This document shows positions 17,718-25,215 of a DNA stretch of 64,000 nt, in pieces (the first letter of the stretch is position 1; every line of letters starts with the position of its first letter). The DNA comes from CAZVNZ01 sp964628515. GTDB lineage: Bacteria; Bacillota; Clostridia; Christensenellales; Christensenellaceae. The stretch lies in NCBI GenBank assembly GCA_964628515.1, contig CAZVNZ010000008.1, positions 1 to 64,000 of the forward strand. The letters run 5' to 3'. The notes under the pieces are model-generated. The model did no database searches. It saw only the letters and a program-made list of their open reading frames with translations, and was not told the origin of the DNA. The position numbers and the translations under genes were made by a program.

Positions 17718-17774
17718 TTAAAATATTTTATATATTATTATTAGTAGTACTATTAACGCAATTAAATATTCCAT
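17718..17774 (-). CDS. Small hydrophobic peptide, type I toxin candidate, copy 3
   Basis: It encodes the same 18-residue peptide as copy 2, with the same ribosome binding site. Its upstream promoter keeps the -35 TTGCCT (17853-17858) and -10 TATAAT (17830-17835) with a 17-base spacer, although the spacer sequence itself has diverged. Conservation of the boxes but not the spacer supports a functional promoter. Confidence 0.65.
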   Translation of the reverse strand: MEYLIALIVLLIIIYKIF

Positions 17775-17970
17775 AGCACCACCCCCTTATAAAGAGAGTA
17801 GCTAACCGCCTCATTTCCCTGTTTGTATAATTATAAGCATTTGCAAGGAAATAGGCAATAGGGCTTAAGAGACATATATGGGTGGTGTGTTTTGTATAAT
17901 TGAAAAAGTTTTAAAAAATCGGTACTAATCCAAAAATTTACTCTATATACACAAAAAATATATACAAAAA

Positions 17971-17990
17971 ACGGAGGATTTCTCCTCCGT
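17971..17990 (-). terminator. Terminator of the deoC-ferritin transcript
   Basis: Perfect 8-bp stem ACGGAGGA/TCCTCCGT with a 4-base loop. On the minus strand it is followed by a U-rich tail, just after the ferritin stop. The heptamers CACTCAT CACTTAT overlap the ferritin stop at 18001-18014. Confidence 0.85.
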
Positions 17991-18006
17991 TTTAGCCTAT
18001 CACTCA

Positions 18007-18525
18007 TCACTTATTGGCAAGTTGCAAAGGTTGACTATAAACCCTTGTTGCCGCTTCTTTATCCAAAAACAGTACGCCGGCATCGGAAACCTTAGCCATT
18101 TTGTATTTTTCCACAAGTGCGGTTGCGTTTTCCTCTTCTTCCATTTGTTCGCTTACATACCATTGCAAAAATTGTACCGATTTATAGTCCTTTTCCGCAG
18201 TTGCTACATCCATAAGCCCAAAAATCAGGGAGGTTACGTATTGCTCGTGCTCTAAGGTTTTTGCAAAAACCTCTTCTAAAGAATTAAAGGTGCTCGGTGG
18301 CGATTCGATAGCTTGAAACTGTGGTGCTGCACCGATTTTTACAATATAGTCGATTATCATTTGTGCGTGGTCGCACTCTTCTTTTGCCTGTACGTAAAAC
18401 CAGTGGGAAAATCCGTCGCAGTTTTTAGATGCACAATAGGCAGACATAGAGATATAAAAATATGCGGAATAAAATTCCTTTTCTATTTGAGTGTTCATTA
18501 GTTGCAAAAGTTTTTTGCTAATCAT
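18007..18525 (-). CDS. ftnA: Non-haem ferritin
   Basis: A 172-residue ferritin, the usual length for bacterial FtnA. It stores iron by oxidising Fe(II) at a ferroxidase centre and mineralising it inside a 24-mer cage. The ferroxidase ligands are visible: Glu in IEKEFYSAYFYISM, the EExxH motif in AKEECDHAQ, and downstream acidic residues in SEQMEEEENA. AAGGAG sits at the proper distance from the ATG. It follows deoC by 15 bases on the same strand, so they are probably co-transcribed from the deoC promoter. A terminator follows. Confidence 0.95.
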   Translation of the reverse strand: MISKKLLQLMNTQIEKEFYSAYFYISMSAYCASKNCDGFSHWFYVQAKEECDHAQMIIDYIVKIGAAPQFQAIESPPSTFNSLEEVFAKTLEHEQYVTSLIFGLMDVATAEKDYKSVQFLQWYVSEQMEEEENATALVEKYKMAKVSDAGVLFLDKEAATRVYSQPLQLANK

Positions 18526-18540
18526 TGTTATTGTCTCCTT

Positions 18541-19239
18541 TTAGTAGTCCAGAGTGGGTGATGGAATATTTAGCTCGACTTCGGGCATAAGCTCTGCCAA
18601 AATAGGCAATGCACTTTTTACACCGATACCAAACCTCTCTACTCCTATATTAACCATTTCTTCTATGGTACTAACATCTCTTATTCCGCCGGAGGCTTTA
18701 ATTTTAAGTTTGTCCCCCACCGTTTCTTTGATGATCTTGATAGTATCCACAGTCGTTGGCGGAGCGCCCATTAGTCCTGTGCTTGTCTTTATAAATTCTG
18801 CGCTTGTGGACATTACAAGCTCGCAGGCTTTTACCAGTTGGTCACCGGTTAGCAAGTGTGCCTCTACAATAACCTTTACCGGCACCTTAACAGCCTCGCA
18901 AACGGCGGTGATGTCCTGCTTGGTGTAGTTGTAGTTTCCGCTTAAAAACGCTCCTATATTCATAACCATATCAAGCTCTTGAGCGCCCAGTATTTCAAGC
19001 TGTTTTGCGGAATACACTTTAGATGCCGTAAGCTCACTCCCCAAAGGAAAACCGCATATTGTACCGTGAAGTAAATCCGCTCCTATGGTGTTTTTTAGGG
19101 AGTAGGAAAAGTAACAGGGTGGCACAATGGTGCTTTTGCAATTATAAGCCTTTGCCACTTCGCAAACTTGCTGTACATCCTTTAGTGTAGTGTTTGTAGC
19201 TATTGATGTAATATCAAATAACTGTGAGATATTCTCCAT
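18541..19239 (-). CDS. deoC: Deoxyribose-phosphate aldolase
   Basis: A 232-residue class I aldolase that splits 2-deoxyribose-5-phosphate into glyceraldehyde-3-phosphate and acetaldehyde in deoxynucleoside catabolism. The Schiff-base Lys is in AEFIKTSTG and the second conserved Lys in KIKASGGIRD. The N-terminal region has the DERA-type CEVAKAYNCKSTIVPP, in which the usual catalytic Cys/Val context is recognisable. It has its own sigma-A promoter at 19276-19304 and a TGGAG before ATG. It leads a two-gene unit with ferritin, an uncommon pairing. Confidence 0.95.
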   Translation of the reverse strand: MENISQLFDITSIATNTTLKDVQQVCEVAKAYNCKSTIVPPCYFSYSLKNTIGADLLHGTICGFPLGSELTASKVYSAKQLEILGAQELDMVMNIGAFLSGNYNYTKQDITAVCEAVKVPVKVIVEAHLLTGDQLVKACELVMSTSAEFIKTSTGLMGAPPTTVDTIKIIKETVGDKLKIKASGGIRDVSTIEEMVNIGVERFGIGVKSALPILAELMPEVELNIPSPTLDY

Positions 19240-19275
19240 GTTTTATTTGCTCCATTTGAATGTATATTTTAGTTT

Positions 19276-19304
19276 ATAATAATTCAAGTGAAAAGCATTG
19301 TCAA
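19276..19304 (-). promoter_or_regulatory. Sigma-A promoter of deoC-ftnA
   Basis: On the minus strand there is a perfect TTGACA (19299-19304), a 17-base spacer and TATTAT (19276-19281), located between the transporter stop and the deoC start. Confidence 0.8.
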
Positions 19305-19350
19305 TAAATATCGTAAAAAATATTGCGTCGCTGTAATTTTGAAATATTTA

Positions 19351-20541
19351 CTATGCCTTCTCTTGCTTTGGTGCTTTTAACATAAAAGTAAGTATCAAAC
19401 CTACCAAGCACACTACTCCGGGTACAATAAAAGCCATTGCTGTGGGTATTCCGTCCACGGTTAGTGCGGAGGCTACATTGGGGAAGGTTAATCCCGCCGC
19501 CGCAAAGCCGATCATAACAAGCCCGTAATTTGCACCAATGTTTTTTGTGCCGAAATAATCTGCCGCAATAGCCGGAAATACGCCTGCACTTCCCCCAAAA
19601 GAAAATGCAATAATTGCAATTAATACCAAGAAGAAATAATCTTGTGCAAATATCAACATTAAAATACTTACTAAAGTTAGTGCGGTAATTAAAAACAATG
19701 CGTTTTTTCTGCCTATTTTATCCGATAGCCACGGGGCTACAAGCCTACCCGTTGCAGAGGCTATACCCGTTATCATAACACCAAAAATCGCAATGCCTTC
19801 GGATAATCCTCTTAGCGTACCCAAGGTTTTTAAGGTTGGTATCAATATAAAATAAGCAGGGGTTAAGCAAAACATACAAAGCATCATAATGTAGTATTGT
19901 TTTGTTTTAAGCACTTCAAAAGGGGTAAACTGCCTTTGGTTGCTTAATGCAGGGGTTTTTATTGCAAAGCTGTCCGTGTATTCTTTAGGCGGATTTTTTA
20001 CAAACCAAGCAAAAATAAGTATAACAGCAAGGAAAATTATGGATAAATACAAGAAGGTTTGAGAAACACCCACCGTAGCAAGCAAATAATTAACAAGTGG
20101 GGTAAACACAACGGTTGATGCACCAAATGTGCATACAATTACGCCGGTTGCAAAACCCTTTTTATCCGGAAACCATTTTTGAGCCGCAGAAATAGTGGAA
20201 GTATATGCGGCGCCCACGCCAAAGCCTGCAAGCCCACCGTAAAATACGGCAATAAGCCATGGGTATTCCACGGGTACTAAGGACGATAAAAATATTCCGG
20301 CTGTAAACATTATCCCACCCATTAATACTACGGGGCGAGGGCCTTTTTTGTCGTTTAATCTGCCTCCCGTTACAATACCCAACACAAAGGTGGCAAGCAT
20401 AACGGAAAAGGTAATGTTTGCGTTATCCCAACCGTAATATTCCTTAACGGGAGCTTGAAAAATACTCCAGATATAAATAATACCAATACATAATTGAATA
20501 GCCGCTCCGGCAATTAAGGGTAGTATTCTGTTTTTTTGCAC
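19351..20541 (-). CDS. MFS transporter, oxalate/formate antiporter-like
   Basis: A 396-residue twelve-helix major facilitator of the OFA (oxalate:formate antiporter) group. The visible pattern includes AAIQLCIGIIYIWSIF in helix 1, GGRLNDKKGPR in the cytoplasmic loop (MFS signature A), FGVGAAYTSTISAAQKWFPDKKGFATG, and APWLSDKIGRKNA in the second half. An upstream frame extends to 20631, but I choose the GTG at 20541: CGGAGG precedes it and the sequence begins directly before helix 1. OFA members carry small monocarboxylates or dicarboxylates; the substrate here is not evident. It is divergent from the araD-like gene. Confidence 0.88.
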   Translation of the reverse strand: MQKNRILPLIAGAAIQLCIGIIYIWSIFQAPVKEYYGWDNANITFSVMLATFVLGIVTGGRLNDKKGPRPVVLMGGIMFTAGIFLSSLVPVEYPWLIAVFYGGLAGFGVGAAYTSTISAAQKWFPDKKGFATGVIVCTFGASTVVFTPLVNYLLATVGVSQTFLYLSIIFLAVILIFAWFVKNPPKEYTDSFAIKTPALSNQRQFTPFEVLKTKQYYIMMLCMFCLTPAYFILIPTLKTLGTLRGLSEGIAIFGVMITGIASATGRLVAPWLSDKIGRKNALFLITALTLVSILMLIFAQDYFFLVLIAIIAFSFGGSAGVFPAIAADYFGTKNIGANYGLVMIGFAAAGLTFPNVASALTVDGIPTAMAFIVPGVVCLVGLILTFMLKAPKQEKA

Positions 20542-20581
20542 GTTGTTTTCCTCCGATATTAATAAAATTAGTAAGTACAAT

Positions 20582-20618
20582 ACTATTAAATAATAGTTTA
20601 TTACGGTAAAAAAATCAA
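20582..20618 (-). promoter_or_regulatory. Promoter of the transporter with a palindrome on the -10
   Basis: Minus strand: TTGATT (20613-20618), 17-base spacer, TATTAT (20590-20595). The perfect palindrome ACTATTA-AA-TAATAGT (20582-20597) covers the -10 box and is a candidate operator. Confidence 0.65.
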
Positions 20619-20666
20619 TACTAAAGTGCATTAACTCATAAATAAAATTTTAACGGATAAAAATAC

Positions 20667-20695
20667 TTGTTAAAGCACCAAAAGCATTGTAAAAT
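20667..20695 (+). promoter_or_regulatory. Promoter of the araD-like gene
   Basis: TTGTTA (20667-20672), 17-base spacer, TAAAAT (20690-20695), predicted start near 20702. It also shows that the in-frame TTG at 20667 is part of a -35 box, not a start codon. Confidence 0.7.
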
Positions 20696-20723
20696 AGATA
20701 TATTAAACAAACACGAGGTTATT

Positions 20724-21395
20724 ATGCTTGAAGGATTAAAAATAGAAGTACAACTTGCCCACTTAGATTTAATTAAAAATGGCTTGGTTAAGCTAAAATG
20801 GGGCAATATTTCTGCACGTGACGAAGTTACGGGGTATATTGTAATAAAGCCCTCGGGGGCAAGTTTAGATAAAATGAAGCCCTACGAAATGGTGGTTACG
20901 GATATTGACGGCAATGTGCTTGATGGTAGCAGACCGTCCAAAGATTTATTTATGCACTTAGAAATATACAAAGCCTTTCCCGATGTACACAGCGTTATAC
21001 ACACCCACTCCAAGTGGGCTACAATATTTGCCCAAGCCGGTATGCCCATACCCAACTTAGGTGTGGCACACAGCGACTATTTTAAGGACGATATCCCCAT
21101 AACAAGAGATATGACACATGAGGAAATCATCAACAATTACGGTAAAAACACGGGTAAAGTAATTGCGGAAACCTTTGAAAAAATGTCCGAGATAGATGCC
21201 TTAGACACTCCGGCGGTGCTTGTTAAAAACCACGCAAGTTTTGTTTGGGGGGAGGATGTAGAGCACTCCATACTTAATGCCATTGCATTAGAATACGTGG
21301 CAGAGCTTGCATACTTCACACTAAGACTTAATACGGATGCAGATATGAATAAATACCTAATAGATAAAAATTACGAAATTAATAAATTGGGGTAA
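20724..21395 (+). CDS. araD: Class II aldolase, probable L-ribulose-5-phosphate 4-epimerase
   Basis: A 223-residue member of the class II aldolase/adducin fold, close in length to AraD (about 230). Motifs: LKWGNISARD and KPSG (phosphate binding), the zinc histidines in SVIHTHSKWATIFAQAG, DIPITRDMTHEEI, a third His in LVKNHASFVWGED, and LEYVAELAY. These match ribulose-phosphate 4-epimerases better than fuculose aldolases, though UlaF/SgbE-type epimerases are indistinguishable here. CGAGG precedes the ATG. The WYL regulator follows 11 bases downstream, so they form one transcript and the regulator may respond to the same sugar. Confidence 0.82.
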   Translation: MLEGLKIEVQLAHLDLIKNGLVKLKWGNISARDEVTGYIVIKPSGASLDKMKPYEMVVTDIDGNVLDGSRPSKDLFMHLEIYKAFPDVHSVIHTHSKWATIFAQAGMPIPNLGVAHSDYFKDDIPITRDMTHEEIINNYGKNTGKVIAETFEKMSEIDALDTPAVLVKNHASFVWGEDVEHSILNAIALEYVAELAYFTLRLNTDADMNKYLIDKNYEINKLG

Positions 21396-21406
21396 GGTAA
21401 AAAGGG

Positions 21407-22390
21407 TTGAATAAAGTTTCTAATGTAGAAAGACAGCTATATATATTATCCTTGCTGTCTGCCAACAAAAAAGGATATACACTACAAGAAATCACCGATG
21501 CTATGGGCAGAGTGGGCATAGATGTAACTTATAGAATGGTAAGTCGAGATATTGATTATATATCTGCGAACTTTTTTGTGTACGAGGAAGTCAGAGACAG
21601 AAAAACCTATTACAAAGCGGATAAGTACGGGCTGGAGGATATAGATTTTTCCGTTTCTCAAATTATTGCCTTGTATTTTAACAAAGAGGTGCTTTCCGCC
21701 TACAAGCATTTGGATTTAGGAAAAAGTGCGGCGGAAATAATAGATAAGATACTGCTAAAACTACCCTCCCTTTCTCAAACCGCCTTAAAAAACATTGGCG
21801 ACCTCCTAAAAATAACCACCGAGCATTCAGGGGACGACGATGTGGACTACTCTATTTTAGATGTAATAAAAGAGGGTGCGGAAAAGAAAAACACGGTAAT
21901 TATTGAGTATGTCTCCTTTAACCAAGACAAAAGGGAGGAAAGGGAGTTTGCCCCCTACGTAATAGAGGTTAGAGAAGGGTGCTACCATACCATTGGCAAA
22001 TGCTATTTACGCAATGCCGTAAGAGATTTTCGTGTTTCTCGTATTTTAAGCGCCAAGCATACGCAAAACCCCTTTGAAGTTCCCGAAAATTTTTACGAGG
22101 AATACAAAAAAACACGGTTTGATAAACTGGCAGGGGATACATTGCAAGATATAGAAATTGAGTTTAGCGGATTTGCAAAAAAACTAATTAAGGAATACGA
22201 CTACTACAAGGCGGACAGCTTAGAAGAGCATGCGGACAAACTGATTTTTTATAAGCGAGCCGCCATCTCCCAAGACTTAATAAGTTTTGTGCTTTCCTTC
22301 GGAGAAAACGCTAAGGTTGTAAAACCCGAGGCACTAAAGGAAAAAATAGCAAATATAATACATAAAATGGGATATATATATAAAGATTAA
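21407..22390 (+). CDS. WYL-domain transcriptional regulator
   Basis: A 327-residue regulator with an N-terminal winged helix (HTH_11/DeoR-like, about 8-65: TLQEITDAMGRVGIDVTYRMVSRDI) and a WYL domain (about 150-225: NTVIIEYVSFNQDKREEREFAPY, with the RDFRVSRIL segment). A C-terminal WCX-like region follows (about 250-325). WYL proteins bind nucleic-acid or nucleotide ligands or DNA and act as repressors or activators. The start is the TTG at 21407, just after the aldolase gene with AAGG upstream. No nearer ATG is suitable. Confidence 0.85.
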   Translation: MNKVSNVERQLYILSLLSANKKGYTLQEITDAMGRVGIDVTYRMVSRDIDYISANFFVYEEVRDRKTYYKADKYGLEDIDFSVSQIIALYFNKEVLSAYKHLDLGKSAAEIIDKILLKLPSLSQTALKNIGDLLKITTEHSGDDDVDYSILDVIKEGAEKKNTVIIEYVSFNQDKREEREFAPYVIEVREGCYHTIGKCYLRNAVRDFRVSRILSAKHTQNPFEVPENFYEEYKKTRFDKLAGDTLQDIEIEFSGFAKKLIKEYDYYKADSLEEHADKLIFYKRAAISQDLISFVLSFGENAKVVKPEALKEKIANIIHKMGYIYKD

Positions 22391-22436
22391 CCATTAACTA
22401 CAATATAATAGAAAATAGGAAAGAAAATTAACTGTT

Positions 22437-23810
22437 ATGAAACAAAGAGAAATACTAAACGCCCTCTCTCCCGATTTTAGCAGAGAAGGGCAAAAAGACT
22501 ATATACTTACTAAAAAAAATGAAATTGTCGCCTTTATTAAAAGCTATTTAACTGCTTGTAATATGGACGGCTATATAATAGGAATTTCCGGAGGTATAGA
22601 CAGCTTTTTGGTGGGTGCTTTACTTGCGGAAGGGGTAAAAGAGCTAAACAAACAGCTTGTGCTTGTAATGTTGCCCAATGCCAACCAAAAAGATATTAAA
22701 GACAGTATAGAGTGTTGCCAAGCTATTAAAGCAATCTACGAAAAAGCACAAATACACACACTAAACATAGAAAAGGGCTACGACGGCATACAAAAAGATT
22801 TTAGCAATGCTAATTTAAGTTTGGAAAATAAATATGCTCTGGGAAATATTCAAGCTCGGCTTAGAATGGTGTATCAGTATGCCATAAACTCAAAACTGCT
22901 GGTGGCAGGTACAGACCACGCAACAGAGGCAATAACAGGCTTTTATACAAAATTTGGTGATGGTGGCAGCGATGTAAACCCAATTTCTCAGCTAATAAAG
23001 GACGATATTTATTTAATGAGCGAGCTTTACTCCCCCCCTAAGTGCGTTATGGTTAAAAAACCAAGTGCAGGACTGGGTATTTCAGATACGGACGAAGAGG
23101 AGCTTAATTTAAAATACGAGGACATATGCAAATATTTGCGAGGGGGAATAATAAACGAGGAAGTGGCAAAAAGGCTGGAGCATATGTACGACATTAGCGC
23201 ACATAAGCGGAAAATGCCTGCTTGTATAAAAGAAGAAGTTGAGTATAATACTACCCATATTGTTGTGGATTTTATCCACGCATTTATAGACGGCAGTATG
23301 CCTTGCGAAAATGCACTAAATGGGGTTAAACACACAGTAAATTACATTAATGCCAACCCAATGGACAGAGTTTTGTATGTGTGTGATGCTCACCCAAGCA
23401 ACCATTGCTCTTTTAAGGAAAATGGTGGCATATGGCAACCTCACGCACTAATTAATAGCAAAGATGCACAAATACACCCATCTTTTACAAAAGAAGTAAA
23501 AAAGACGGTAAATTCTCCCGTTTCGTGCTATAATATATTTTATAAGGGGGAAGATGCACAAAAGGAGGAATATTCCGGCTTTAATGCAAAAAACAAATAT
23601 TTTGGTAGTTTAAAGCAAAACCTAACCAAAAACATTACGGTGTCCGGTGTTGCTACGGAGTTTTGCGTAAAAAATACCGTTTTGGATTTGCTAAAGGAGG
23701 GCTACAAGGTTAGCCTTCTTAAAAACGCTTTAGGCTATGTAAATAAAAAGGAACACGAAAAATCCCTAAAAGAGCTGGAGGATATGGGAGCAATCATCAC
23801 AGGGATTTAA
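22437..23810 (+). CDS. nadE-pncA: Fused NAD synthetase and nicotinamidase
   Basis: A 457-residue two-domain enzyme. Residues 1-270 are an ammonia-dependent NAD+ synthetase (NadE): P-loop SGGIDS at 51-56, ATP/NaAD region NIQARLRMVYQYA, GTDHATEAITGFYTKFGDGG, and KKPSAGLG. Residues 272-457 are a nicotinamidase (PncA): catalytic Asp278 (VVDF), metal ligands in CDAHPSNHCSF, oxyanion region WQPHALINSKDAQIHP, Lys370 (FYKGED) and nucleophile Cys410 (TEFCVKN). Nicotinamidase opens the four-step salvage of nicotinamide and NadE closes it, so this fusion joins the first and last steps. Both active sites look complete. I did not find pncB or nadD in the window. Confidence 0.9.
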   Translation: MKQREILNALSPDFSREGQKDYILTKKNEIVAFIKSYLTACNMDGYIIGISGGIDSFLVGALLAEGVKELNKQLVLVMLPNANQKDIKDSIECCQAIKAIYEKAQIHTLNIEKGYDGIQKDFSNANLSLENKYALGNIQARLRMVYQYAINSKLLVAGTDHATEAITGFYTKFGDGGSDVNPISQLIKDDIYLMSELYSPPKCVMVKKPSAGLGISDTDEEELNLKYEDICKYLRGGIINEEVAKRLEHMYDISAHKRKMPACIKEEVEYNTTHIVVDFIHAFIDGSMPCENALNGVKHTVNYINANPMDRVLYVCDAHPSNHCSFKENGGIWQPHALINSKDAQIHPSFTKEVKKTVNSPVSCYNIFYKGEDAQKEEYSGFNAKNKYFGSLKQNLTKNITVSGVATEFCVKNTVLDLLKEGYKVSLLKNALGYVNKKEHEKSLKELEDMGAIITGI

Positions 23811-23839
23811 AAAAAGCAACAAGGAGTAAAGGGAGTTAA

Positions 23840-25198
23840 ATGGTAGATATTTTCAGATATGTCGACGAAATTGTGGACTATTACACAGAGAATATAGACG
23901 AATACTATCGCATGGCAAAGGAGCTAAAGGCGATGGTGCAGGATATTATAGTAAAAAATTCGGATATTACACTAAACGTATCTTACAGAGTTAAAGATAT
24001 TGAGAGTTTAAAGGAAAAACTTATCAGAAACAGTCTTTACAGGATAAACAACGCAAAAGAGGAAGTGGTGGCAAATATCCAAGACGTTATTGGTATTCGC
24101 ATAGAATGCAAGTTTAACGCAGACGAGCAGTACGTTTACGAAATTATGACAAAAGTACTCTCAAACACACAGGACGGTATTTATTTTTACAATGCCGCCT
24201 ATCCTAAGGTGCGGTTTAAAATGTCGGACAGACAACCGGTAAAACAGCGTAACGGCTTAGATATTTACAAGGTGGACGCACGGTACGAAGGCACAACCAC
24301 TCGGGTTAATTTCGAGGTGCAAATAAAATCCATGATAAACGTTTTTTGGGGGGAAGTGGAGCACAAAATCGTATACAAAAACCCATCTTTTTTTATGGTA
24401 GAACAACAGGTTGTAGACAGTATGATGTCTATTAAGCGCAGTTTAAATATTGTAGATAATCAACTCCACGAGCTATATAAGAGGTACAAAAGGGAGGACG
24501 TTTCAAAATCCAACTACCGCAGAGAAAACATAGAAAATGTGCTTTCTAAGTTGATTTACGATACAATCTCCCATAAAATGAAAAGCGATATTGGTTTTAC
24601 CCTCCAATTTAAAGACACTTGCGACAGCCTTGTAGAATATATCTTTATTGTAAACAATGCGGCGCAAATGGAAGATTACGGACGTGTAATGATGGACACT
24701 TTCTACATAACCGGCAATCTAAACAAAGAAGAAATTAATTTTAGAGAGACAATAAAGGTAGAAAGCTCCCTTGAAACGGGGGACGAATTTATAGATGTTT
24801 TAGGGAAATCTATGGAAAAGTTGATGAACACGGATTTCAACTGCCATGTATTTTTCTTAATACTGTTTAAATTGGAAAGAGCAAGCTACAAAGACACTTT
24901 CGAGACGTTTATACGTTATTACAAGGGTAGAATTAACGCAAACTCCAACATCTACAAAATAGACGAATATTTTGACAGAGAGCAAGCAAAGCAGATAAAG
25001 ACGGATTTAATTACAGAGGTTGCCTACATATTTAAAAGGCAGGCATGCACAACTCTGTTGCATATAGAAGGTATGAAAATTTTAGCAGAAGCCTTAGGCA
25101 AAACGGTAGACGCAATAGTTAGGGAAAAACCCGATTGGGAAAAGGAAAAACACAGATATTTTTTGGATATGAACAACAAAGTTAATTTGGAAAACTAA
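23840..25198 (+). CDS. RelA/SpoT-domain protein with C-terminal extension
   Basis: A 452-residue protein. Residues about 30-230 match the (p)ppGpp synthetase (RelA_SpoT) fold: SYRVKDIESLKEKL (G-loop Arg/Lys and Ser), DVIGIRIECKF (metal Asp and IRI), and FEVQIKSMINVFWGEVEHKIVYKN (the EIQIRT...WAxxEHxxxYK signature). No HD hydrolase, TGS or ACT domain is present, so it belongs with small alarmone synthetases. However, these are usually 200-260 residues; about 220 extra residues, mostly helical, follow and I do not recognise them. It lies 29 bases after the NAD gene and 17 bases before thrS. Activity could be ppGpp synthesis or related pyrophosphate transfer. Confidence 0.75.
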   Translation: MVDIFRYVDEIVDYYTENIDEYYRMAKELKAMVQDIIVKNSDITLNVSYRVKDIESLKEKLIRNSLYRINNAKEEVVANIQDVIGIRIECKFNADEQYVYEIMTKVLSNTQDGIYFYNAAYPKVRFKMSDRQPVKQRNGLDIYKVDARYEGTTTRVNFEVQIKSMINVFWGEVEHKIVYKNPSFFMVEQQVVDSMMSIKRSLNIVDNQLHELYKRYKREDVSKSNYRRENIENVLSKLIYDTISHKMKSDIGFTLQFKDTCDSLVEYIFIVNNAAQMEDYGRVMMDTFYITGNLNKEEINFRETIKVESSLETGDEFIDVLGKSMEKLMNTDFNCHVFFLILFKLERASYKDTFETFIRYYKGRINANSNIYKIDEYFDREQAKQIKTDLITEVAYIFKRQACTTLLHIEGMKILAEALGKTVDAIVREKPDWEKEKHRYFLDMNNKVNLEN

Positions 25199-25215
25199 AA
25201 TATAGGAGTAAAACA

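Larger units (their letters stand above)
17079..17836. repeat. 349-bp tandem repeat carrying the toxin/antitoxin locus
   Basis: The segment 17079-17487 is repeated as 17428-17836 with an offset of exactly 349 bases and no difference I can see. The unit therefore occurs in tandem about 2.2 times. Each period contains one complete peptide gene plus its convergent RNA gene. A third, more diverged copy of the locus lies immediately left (16901-17160). Near-identity points to recent duplication. Confidence 0.9.

Noticed and set aside
16901..17858. CRISPR array explanation for the repeats
   Set aside because: The repeat period is 349 bases with coding and promoter content; there are no short repeats with unique spacers and no cas genes.
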